A stretch of DNA of 64,000 nt. Origin: CAWARU01 sp963784575 (lineage in GTDB: Bacteria; Pseudomonadota; Gammaproteobacteria; UBA6186; Azoamicaceae). The notes under the pieces were generated by a model. That model was not told where the DNA came from and ran no database searches. It saw nothing but the letters and a program-made list of their open reading frames with translations. The position numbers and the translations under genes were made by a program. Numbering within the stretch: the first letter of the stretch is position 1; each line of letters begins with the position of its first letter. The DNA lies in the NCBI GenBank assembly GCA_963784575.1, contig CAWARU010000001.1, positions 1,426,001-1,490,000 on the forward strand, read 5' to 3'. Below are positions 40,825 through 49,332 of this stretch, piece after piece.

Positions 40825-41553
40825 TTATTTTTTTTCTAGAACAATAAAAAGTCTAAATCCAAACCATTTGCCGAGCATTGGTTCAAGATTCTTCTCAAGT
40901 GCCAAAAAGGGTCTGACTAGCTGCTTCGGAATTAATGACCATTTACGGAACCCCCCCGAAAGTGGATAGGTTACCAAACTAAAATATTGCTTTTTCTTGA
41001 TTATCAACTCAGGGAACAATTTTGAAAACTCGGATTGATATTTTCCGAATATTAATTCGGGTATTGCTTGATTGGCATCAAAAGGTTTGCGATCTGGACT
41101 TAATGGTGCATCTTCTAGAGGATTAGTGTCTAAAATAACAGGCTCAGGGTGCATAAAATGATAGAAAAACCAACTCAACTTTGTAATAGCGGGTTCCAAT
41201 AAAACGAGTCTTCCTCCGGGTTTCAGGGTGCGAACGGTTTCTCCTAAAAATTTGATAGGACGTTCAAGATGATGCAAAACATCAACAGCAACAATATTGC
41301 TAAAAGTTTCATCTTTAAAAGGGAGTGAATGTGCGTCACAGACGCTATCGAGCCAGGGAAGACTCACTATATCCGTAGATACAGCGTTTTTAATATATTT
41401 TTTCAGATTTCCAGAGCCGCCCCCTATTTCTAATACTTCGCCTCCCAAGCTCATATTCTCAACAATTCTTTGATAATAATCTTGGTAAATGGCACGTAAG
41501 ACGGGCTTTGTTTCCCAAATTTTTAAATGATCCACAAGTATTTCAGCAGTCAT
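40825..41553 (-). CDS. Class I SAM-dependent methyltransferase
   Basis: The 242-aa protein has motif I in VLEIGGGSGNLKKYI, then DIVSLPWLDSVCDAHSLPF and VAVDVLHHLERP, as in Methyltransf_11. The C-terminus (SGGFRKWSLIPK, PMLGKWFGFRLFIVLEK) matches the type found beside GT2-MT fusions. Its ATG overlaps the stop of the upstream fusion gene as TAATG, so translation is coupled and the two probably act together. It converges on the small exported-protein gene 40263-40772, with a 52-nt gap. Confidence 0.85.
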   Translation of the reverse strand: MTAEILVDHLKIWETKPVLRAIYQDYYQRIVENMSLGGEVLEIGGGSGNLKKYIKNAVSTDIVSLPWLDSVCDAHSLPFKDETFSNIVAVDVLHHLERPIKFLGETVRTLKPGGRLVLLEPAITKLSWFFYHFMHPEPVILDTNPLEDAPLSPDRKPFDANQAIPELIFGKYQSEFSKLFPELIIKKKQYFSLVTYPLSGGFRKWSLIPKQLVRPFLALEKNLEPMLGKWFGFRLFIVLEKK

Positions 41554-42998
41554 TAGATAGCCTTAAGTTTTCTGTAAGCAAATATTACCATTTTCAACAG
41601 CAGCCAACCGTGAACAAAACGCGATATTTGAGTAGAACCATACGTTCTGGCTGCATAACGAATTGGAATTTCAACTATTTTAAGATTCAATTTACTGGCA
41701 CCAAATATCAAATCAAAATCTCCAAAAGGATCAAAATCTCCAAAGTAATCACGGTTTGCAGCTATTTGCCGATAATGTTTCCTATATAATACCTTTGTAC
41801 CGCACAGTGTATCGGTAAATCTTTGATTCAATAGGTAACTGAATCCCCAAGAAAAACATTTGTTTGCAATGTGGTTTAAAGTCCTCATGGCCTCGTTCTC
41901 CATGGGGTAAACCAGTCTGGTGCCATTAACAAACTCGCCATGTCCCTCTACAATAGCCTGGTAAAATTTTGGCATATCCTCAGGCGGTGTGGTGAGATCC
42001 CCGTCCAAAATCATGAGAATATCACCCGTTGCATTGTCAAAAGCTTTTCTGACTGCATCTCCTTTGCCTTTACCATCTTGCACCACAACTCTGATGTTTT
42101 GTTCTGGATATGCTTTAATAACCCGGTGAATTTCTTCCAATGTGCCATCTTTACTGTGCCCTTCTACAAACAAGATCTCTAAATTTTCGCAAAATTTTGG
42201 TAATCTTTTGATGGCAGGTTCCACATTGCCGCGTTCATTGCGGCAAGTAATTACTACGGTGGTGGAAGGCAAAGAATCTTTGCTGTCACTCACTTTAGGT
42301 TTTGGCCTGGCAACAATATAATTTCTAAGGCAGAGCGCCCTGATTCCAGGCAATGTTGCAACGAAACGATTAATAAATGCGCCAATGCCGTAAAAATACT
42401 TGGGAATAAGTTGCCGCCAATCACGGCGAATGGATTCAAAACCTGAAAGTTTTAATAAATTATCGATGTCAACAGTGGATAAATAATTGTTAACAGGGCT
42501 TTGTGGCAGCTTTTGTCCAAAAATTTCAGCGAGTTTTAAAACAGGATCCCAAATTCTATTATAATACGATACGATAATTCGGGTATCTGCATGACAGATC
42601 GCTTTTAAACGCGAGAGCATTGTTTGGCAATCATCCAGGTAACCTATAACATCTGAGATAAGAACAATATCAAATTGACCTTTACTTTTCAGCGTTTGAA
42701 AAAAATTGGGGTCCTCAATATCAGCAACTACGAACTCCAAATTTGGATGCCGTTCTTTGGCAAATTTGATGGATTCAGGGCTAAAATCTACACCAAGACC
42801 ATAGGAAGGCTTCAAATAGGCGAGTTTATCGCCAAGACCACAGCCCAAATCTAATATTTTCAAATTTTGCGGAATTAGGAATTGCAGATATTTCATATCT
42901 TCCTGATGAAAATAGTGGTTTTTTTCACGCCACAGGGAAGATTCCTTGGCATACTGTTCTCCTAATTCCAAAACTTTTTCTTTGCGAGTAATTTGCAT
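41553..42998 (-). CDS. Fused methyltransferase and GT2 glycosyltransferase
   Basis: In this 481-aa two-domain protein, residues about 40-230 are a class I methyltransferase (ILDLGCGLGDKLAYL, GVDFSPESI, LISDVIGYLDD). Residues about 245-475 are a GT2 domain (TTVVITCRNERGNVEPAI, FVEGHSKDGT, ILDGDLTTPPEDM, FGDFDLIFGA) of the polyprenyl-phosphate sugar transferase type. It lacks the C-terminal membrane helices of the GT2 at 8160, apart from a short hydrophobic end. The fusion suggests that the sugar is transferred and the product, or lipid carrier, methylated in succession. The following methyltransferase gene overlaps it (TAATG). Confidence 0.88.
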   Translation of the reverse strand: MQITRKEKVLELGEQYAKESSLWREKNHYFHQEDMKYLQFLIPQNLKILDLGCGLGDKLAYLKPSYGLGVDFSPESIKFAKERHPNLEFVVADIEDPNFFQTLKSKGQFDIVLISDVIGYLDDCQTMLSRLKAICHADTRIIVSYYNRIWDPVLKLAEIFGQKLPQSPVNNYLSTVDIDNLLKLSGFESIRRDWRQLIPKYFYGIGAFINRFVATLPGIRALCLRNYIVARPKPKVSDSKDSLPSTTVVITCRNERGNVEPAIKRLPKFCENLEILFVEGHSKDGTLEEIHRVIKAYPEQNIRVVVQDGKGKGDAVRKAFDNATGDILMILDGDLTTPPEDMPKFYQAIVEGHGEFVNGTRLVYPMENEAMRTLNHIANKCFSWGFSYLLNQRFTDTLCGTKVLYRKHYRQIAANRDYFGDFDPFGDFDLIFGASKLNLKIVEIPIRYAARTYGSTQISRFVHGWLLLKMVIFAYRKLKAI

Positions 42999-43013
42999 TT
43001 TCTCTTTGTCTCC

Positions 43014-43496
43014 TTATTCAAAAATCTGTACATTTTGAGCCTCAGAAATGTATGAGGAGGGCTTCACACAAAACCCTAAAATCGTCCCAGATTTTTCGAG
43101 CAATAATTTGTTAGGAACGATTGCATAGGCGCCATTTCGGAGAGTGGTTGTGTCTTGTAAATAATTGTAGGCAATTAATGTGGACGGGCTTTTGATAGCC
43201 CGGAGAGTTTCTTTAAATTCAATATTGGAAAAATCTTCATCTCGAATAAAGTCTCCATAGCGTATATCAGGTATTTTGGTTTTTTTGAGATCTACATCGT
43301 TATGGATTCTCAAAATTGCAGCATTCTTATCTAAAGAAACTAATACTGACTGCAGCCCATCCGGACAGGATACTGTCTTCACATTCTTAAACTCCCTTGT
43401 TAAGGAATGGTGCAAGGGAATCATAATAATAGGTCCCAAAAGAAAAAATATTACCGCAAGACAAATTGTCACAATTGTTATCCTCTCACTAGACAT
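43014..43496 (-). CDS. Small membrane-anchored protein, paralogue of the 40263 product
   Basis: The 160-aa protein has an N-terminal hydrophobic segment (ITIVTICLAVIFFLLGPIIM) that acts as an anchor or uncleaved signal. It then shows CPDGLQSVLV, DVDLKKTKIPDIRYGDF and DEDFS, the motifs shared with the 169-aa product at 40263-40772. Its ATG overlaps the end of the upstream membrane-protein gene by 8 nt, repeating the arrangement of the other copy. The shared PDIR(W/Y)xDF core marks a family I cannot name. The soluble part is expected to lie in the periplasm. Confidence 0.75.
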   Translation of the reverse strand: MSSERITIVTICLAVIFFLLGPIIMIPLHHSLTREFKNVKTVSCPDGLQSVLVSLDKNAAILRIHNDVDLKKTKIPDIRYGDFIRDEDFSNIEFKETLRAIKSPSTLIAYNYLQDTTTLRNGAYAIVPNKLLLEKSGTILGFCVKPSSYISEAQNVQIFE

Positions 43497-45108
43497 TTTG
43501 ATTCACCTTTTGATCAAGATTTATACACACTTTATGAAATATGGATTTTATTGTAGATAATATTTCAAAGGGGTTTTTTAAATAGAAATACTGTCTAATA
43601 AACTCCTGAGTTATGTAGAATCCGATCCCAATGAAGATATATTCAAAGGGCATTGTGACAGTAAATGTCCGCATGCCACCATAGTGGATCATGAAAGGGG
43701 CCGAGAAGATAATACCGAGTAGAGAAAAAATGAATAACATAGATATTCAATCTTTTCTTTGGAATACGATAGTCCAAGCTATTCCGAGCATAAAAAGCCA
43801 CGTAAAAATAGAATCCAATCTATCAAATGCCAGAAACAGGTGCTTTTTATAGGTAATAAAAAGCTCCTCAAAATAAAGCTTGGTGAAAGGAAGAGGATCA
43901 TGCATAATTTTTTGTAAAGTGATATCCAATAGAGCAGAATAGCAAGTTTGTGATTCACTATTCACACATGCTGTTTTAAATAATTCCGGCATATCAGTTA
44001 GAATTTGTGCCCAATCCCTCGATCCAACAGCCATAGCATATAAATGAAAAGCCAGATTCGAATGTAGTACATTTGTGCCAGCTCCCCATAAAAGTTGGTA
44101 GAATTTTGGCATCAACATACCGGCTATTGCGCCTGACATTCCCCATAATAGTGGTCTTAAGCTGCGCTTTTCTTTATCAAAATAAAAAATGCTCCAAAAG
44201 AGTATGGCAGGAATTATAAAGAAAGCGCCAGGACGAATATTTAATCCTACGGCTAAAACAAACATCGCAAAGAAAAAGAGCGGCTTAGAGCTTTTGGCAG
44301 TGGCTTGGCAAAAAAGGATAAATATGAGAGGAGCAAAAATGAGTCCATTATTTTCAGACATTGTTGCAGGAATGTATTCCATGCCAGAATTCCAATACAA
44401 CATGATGATCACTAATAGTGCTGCTCCAAGTCCCAGAAATTTTCTGATATAATTTGCCATGAGCAATGCAGCAGAAGCGATAAAAAATGCTCCCAGAGCA
44501 AGAAAGGCTTGTAAATTTCCGGTGAGTCCCAGTCTATAAGCATTAAGCACTGCATTGATTGGTCGCCGCATATTCCAATCATCAATCCTGCCCAATTCAA
44601 GTAGATTGATTGCGCCAGTGTAGTGACCAAGTGCATCTGACCAAGGTAAAAAACCGCCTATGTGCATATAAGTCGTTTTTCCACTTCTCCAGTATTCTAA
44701 TAAAGGGGCGGCAAATAAAAGATAGACACAAAATGGCAATGATAATAGAAAGACAGCTTGGAAAAAATTTGAAAATTTAATGTATTTTAACTCTTTCGTG
44801 GCATTGTTTATAGATATTCCATAGAAAAGTAATGCCAAAAAAGCAAGCAATAAAACAATGCGAAATCCCATAATAGCCGTCCCAGTGGACATATTGTAGG
44901 GGAAGAATGATTTTGTAGGATAGGGCAGCCAAAATAATACTGACCAGAAGCAAATGATACTTCCAATTAAGGTGATGATTCGAGTCAACAAAAAAGTATC
45001 ACATTTGCTTAAGGTGCAGATAAAATTATTAAAAATCGCCGCATTTTTAAATCGGTCCATTGAGGGATATAGGATAATTTCTTCTGATTTTGGCTTGGTA
45101 TTTAGCAT
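43489..45108 (-). pseudogene. Polytopic membrane protein, paralogue of the 38207 product, with an in-frame TGA
   Basis: The frame from ATG 45108 runs to a TGA at 43747-43749. The same frame then continues from ISMLF to 43489 with PFMIHYGGMRTFTVTMPFEYIF. In the 38207 paralogue the matching stretch (YQRKNALLSLYVFS) has no stop and aligns without gaps to FQRKD-stop-ISMLFIFS, so this is a nonsense change rather than an indel. The full product would be 539 residues with about twelve helices, WRSG, WNMRRPINAV, MSENNG and HYGGMRTF. It lacks the SDNSNP-type module. The truncated form would lose two C-terminal helices. Confidence 0.75.
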
Positions 45109-45237
45109 GAATCGATAACTCTCATGGTTTTAAATTATTTCAATTTATATCACTAGAACAATTAAGTAAAGAATTAGCTAAAACTTAGTTTCATAGATAA
45201 ATAAAAAACTTATATTAAAGAAGAAACTTTCTAATTT

Positions 45238-47624
45238 TTAATGAGTAAATTCCGCAATTCTTTTAACTTTCGAGCTACTCTTTACATTTCTTGTTAGCCT
45301 ATATGCATATCCATAAGCCTCCATTGTTTCCTTTATCATTCTTTCTAAGCCAAATCTCTTGGCGATAAATTCTGGCCCATTATGTTTCACTGTGTTTCGC
45401 CAACTAACCTCCTCTAAACAATTTAAAATGGATTCAGCGATGATAGTTGCCTCACTGTCATATTCAATTTTACCAGTAATGCCATGTAGAATTGTTTCTT
45501 CTACGCCTCCTGCGTCAAGAGCAATCACAGGAACTCCAAGCCACTGAGCTTCGAGGATAACATTTGGTGTCCCCTCGCATTCTGAGGTGAGTAAGAATAC
45601 ATCAAATAGAGGAAGGATTCGACTGATATCATTCTGCTCCCCAAGAAAATGAAATCTATCTTGCATATTTTGAGATTTAACTAAATCTTTCATTTCTTGC
45701 TCAAATACGCCTTTACCTACGAGGATAAAATGTACATTTGGATGTTTAACAGCGACTTCAATCGCAATTTTTATCCACAAAAGTGGTTGTTTCTCTGAAG
45801 AAAAGCGAAAGATTGATCCTACAATTTGTGAATTTTCGGGAATCCCAAGTTCTGTTCGCAAATTTTTAAGTTTGAGATCCTGTATTTTGCTAGAGTCATT
45901 TACAGATAAATAACTGAAATCAACTCCATTTCTAATTGTTTTAAATCTTGATAGGGGGAGATTTAACCATTGACAATATTCTCTAGCTCCTCTCTCGCTA
46001 TTATTTAAAAAGATAATATTATCAAATTTACTCAAGGCCATATAAAGAGGCTTCATATAGGAGGAATAAAGAGCAAAATTAAATGGAGGCATACTTCTGG
46101 AGGATAAAATAATTTTTGGAACACCTGCAATAAGACCTGCAATGCCACAAATTATTGAGGTATTATCCAGCCATGCATGTACAATCTCAGGTTTTCGATG
46201 CTTGAATTCTAAGATTAAATTTAAAATTTGTAATACGAAATGCCTTGAAAGACTTTTTAATAAATTTATCACAGGTTCATCGACAATTTCAAGTGCTCCC
46301 TGAAGATCTTTAATGCGATTTGCTAGGTGGTGGACAGTGACATTGTTTGCTTTTAGATAAGGTAAATAAAAGTCATTGTTAAAAGTCATGCAGAGCAAGC
46401 TAACACTTTCTAGTTCTTGATTCTGTAGACCGAGTAGAGTATTTACGACTTGACGCTCTGTCCCACCGGATCCCAAGCCGTCATTCACCAACAAGACTCT
46501 GCCCCGAACATAAGGCTCCGGCTGCACATTTTCCTTTATTAAAACATTCGTTAAAGGGAAAAAATCATACTCAGAAATTTCCTGAATTAAAGAAATTTTA
46601 TATAATCGATTATTTATTCTTGGATTGCTATTATCACTGCTGGAAAAAAATAGTGTTCTTCCCCAATGGCTATAGCATCCTTTTCCATACAGTATGATAT
46701 CATTATGCACTGTATGTGCAGGACCTAAAATGACATCATTTTCCTTAAAAAGTACTTTGTTGGTCCATAGTTTCTCCTCATCGCCACTAGGGAAATCTAC
46801 CGGCAATGATAAACACCAACAATTTCCACCAACATGGATAAATTTCTTTGGTTGCAGGATTATGTGGCTTGATTGCTGGCCATCAAAGTACATATCTAAG
46901 AACTTACAGAGGATCTCATTTAAACCCATCCCCTGTTTTAAGACCAGCATCTCTGCAATTGGTATTTTGAATCTTTTGCAATAACTACTTGCTATTCCAG
47001 GGTTACGGCTGATAAACCTTATATTTTTATTGTTGCAAAATAGTTCATAGACTTCCGGCAAAAAAGGTTTGAAATATAACGAATAAAATGGGATCTTACC
47101 CAACAGCTCAATATAATTTTAGGCACCTCAGCAATGAGGCCGGCTAAGCCGCATTTTATTGAATCACCCATGGTGAACGCCTGCACAATTTCAGGTTTTA
47201 ATTTCTGAAATTCGCCAGCCAAACATAAAATTTCAAGTCTCAGCCATTGCGGCAGCCTGTTCAATATTCCAGATAAAGGTTCAGGGATATTGTTCAACCC
47301 TACCATAATATTGCTGGAATTTTGGATTGATTTGTTATAAAGCAAGCTTATGCTTTCAATGTTATAGGCAATGATTGTCTCAGTCTGCTGTATACTTTTT
47401 AAACCGAATAAAAAAGCAAGAATTTTATTTTTAATTTTCAACTGAAAAGATCCCAGATTCACAAATAAAATCCGACCTGGAATAAATGAAGCAGGAACCT
47501 CATTAGACATGTAATCTGTTAATTCTTCGCTGTATTCGAAAGTTTTTTTATTATAATGAGGAATAAAATATTTGATTGGTACAATTTCAGAAAACTTAAT
47601 AAGGAATTTCTTTAGCATATTCAT
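45238..47624 (-). pseudogene. Modular GT4 glycosyltransferase (partial GT half, SDNSNP-type module, full GT), one indel
   Basis: Two minus frames join into a 795-residue protein with the same layout as the 782-aa protein at 49333. First comes a partial N-terminal GT-B half (GRILFVNLGSFQLK, KPEIVQAFTMGDSIKCGLAGLIAEVPKIIL). The module follows (GNCWCLSLPVDF, ILGPAHTVHNDI, YSHWGRTLFFSSSDNSNP, NNRLYKI). Last is a complete GT4 (GRVLLVNDGLGSGGTERQVV, EIVHAWLDNTS, CEGTPNVILEAQWLGVP). The frame breaks at 47093-47094, where AAGAATCCC is read as AAGATCCC in coding sense; repair restores IPFYSLYFKPF. The first half has no donor-binding part, so it is probably structural or a duplication remnant. Confidence 0.8.
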
Positions 47625-47856
47625 TTCACAAAAATCTTCAATCCATGTATTTTAGACAGTCCTCAATTATTTGTTAATGTACATGCTGAAAACTTATGTT
47701 AACTCACTATAAATCATATAACCGCTCACTCACTTGTTTTGAATAGTTACTAAATCATATTCCAATTGCAAAGAAACTGTATTGCAGAGCTTTAAATTTT
47801 CACCCAACTTACAATTACGGAATTTAGTGTTCAGTATAGCACACTTTCATTAGGCA

Positions 47857-49218
47857 CTATAAATCAGGCAATGACACTCTCGTCGCAACCAAATTATGGC
47901 ATGGCTCCCCAGGAACCGTTCTTTTGAAATTTGAAAAGCCTAGTGTTGAAAGGATCAATTTCATTTCTTCGACTGAATAAACTTCGTTGATTTCAGGAGA
48001 GATAGCATCAAACCAAGTATTAGCATTATTTTCGCCCCCAAGTTTTCTCGCTACTTCTGTTTTTTCTTGAAAGGGCATCAATCGAGTAGCTTGTCTCAAA
48101 GCATATAATTCATGATAGTATTGAAAATCATGGATATTGTCTCTCCGAGGTTCACTATACAACATGATGAAAATCATACCCCCTACTTTGACATGACGGG
48201 CAATATTCATTAATGCTTTAGTGGGATCGACAGTATGGTGAATGACACCAAAACACCAAACTAAATCAAAATCTGTATCATAAGGCAATGGTTCTAAAAT
48301 ATTTCTTTTCTCAAGCTTGACAGTTTTCCCCACAAATTCTTCACAATTTGCTTTTGCAGTTGCTAAGCCATTGTCAGACATATCAAATGCAGTCACATTC
48401 GCGCCCAACTTTGCCAAAGACCAAGTATGTCTGCCAGTACCACAGCCACATTCCAAAACCTTTTTACCTTTTAACCAATCCTCTGCAACACCCAATCTGG
48501 TAAGGATGTCTTTATCACTTACTTTTTTCCATTCAGGATTGATTAGAAAATTTTCATGATAGGGTAAATGTTTCCATTGATAGTCAAAAGTATCCAGTTG
48601 ATATTCGGTTAACTTGATAAAAAAATCACTTTGTGGCATTATCTGTCGTAACATTGATTTCAATCGATAATTTTCATCTAGCAAGTATTCGGTTTTTGCT
48701 TCCAGCAAACGTAATCTTGAGAAGAAATCTCTGTCCGAGGGTTCATAATTGCTAAAACTCAAACCAGACATGAGTTCAGTGAATTTCGAAAGATTCGGGA
48801 ATATGGTTTTTTCGGATCTTTTACTGGGATCTACTTGTAGCTTATATTGCTTGCCATTTTTGCTTGGATTGCTATTATCGCTACTGGAAAAATAAAGTAC
48901 ATTTTTCCAAAGGCTAAAAAGTCCTCTCCCTTTTGCTCTGATATCATCATGAAGAGCATGAGCTGGTCCCAAAGCTTGTCCATTCTCAAAAACCTGTGCA
49001 CAGGAGTCATGAAATTCATCATCGCCTTCCCCACAAATACTTGGAACATCGATAATCCAACAATTTTCTGCAACTAATCTCATTTTTTTTGGTTCAAGGC
49101 TTAAAATTAGAGATTCCCCTTCTCTAGAAGGTTCCTTAGATTCCGAAAATTTTGAGTCTATTTCAATTTTTTTCGATTCATTTTTATTTGATACCAAGCT
49201 TTCTAACAAAGAACTCAT
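47857..49218 (-). CDS. Methyltransferase with an N-terminal SDNSNP-type module
   Basis: In this 453-aa protein, residues 36-129 are the locus-specific module: LEPKKMRLVAENCWIIDVP, ALGPAHALHDDIRAKGRG, LYFSSSDNSNP and NGKQYKLQV. A linker follows, then a class I methyltransferase (about 235-450) with VLECGCGTGRHTWSLAKLGA, AFDMSDNGLATAK and LVWCFGVIHHTVDP. The C-terminal ANTWFDAISPEINEVYSVEE is a usual substrate-side segment. The module is the only part it shares with the neighbouring GTs, which points to a common ligand or assembly partner. It is cytoplasmic by composition. The frame is intact. Confidence 0.85.
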   Translation of the reverse strand: MSSLLESLVSNKNESKKIEIDSKFSESKEPSREGESLILSLEPKKMRLVAENCWIIDVPSICGEGDDEFHDSCAQVFENGQALGPAHALHDDIRAKGRGLFSLWKNVLYFSSSDNSNPSKNGKQYKLQVDPSKRSEKTIFPNLSKFTELMSGLSFSNYEPSDRDFFSRLRLLEAKTEYLLDENYRLKSMLRQIMPQSDFFIKLTEYQLDTFDYQWKHLPYHENFLINPEWKKVSDKDILTRLGVAEDWLKGKKVLECGCGTGRHTWSLAKLGANVTAFDMSDNGLATAKANCEEFVGKTVKLEKRNILEPLPYDTDFDLVWCFGVIHHTVDPTKALMNIARHVKVGGMIFIMLYSEPRRDNIHDFQYYHELYALRQATRLMPFQEKTEVARKLGGENNANTWFDAISPEINEVYSVEEMKLILSTLGFSNFKRTVPGEPCHNLVATRVSLPDL

Positions 49219-49332
49219 GTAGCACCCTTTTTCATTAATTAAAGAAATAACAGACAGCTCTAAAATCTCACCTGCATTGTATGCGAAAAGTCACAGAAAT
49301 GAAACAAAATTAGTTACTTTTTAGGCAATAAG

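Noticed and set aside
40778..40969. Plus-strand 63-aa frame after the small exported-protein gene
   Set aside because: Antisense to the methyltransferase C-terminus, with no motif or RBS.
43489..43740. Separate 83-aa gene after the membrane protein
   Set aside because: It is in the same frame as the preceding gene across a single TGA and matches the C-terminus of the 38207 paralogue.
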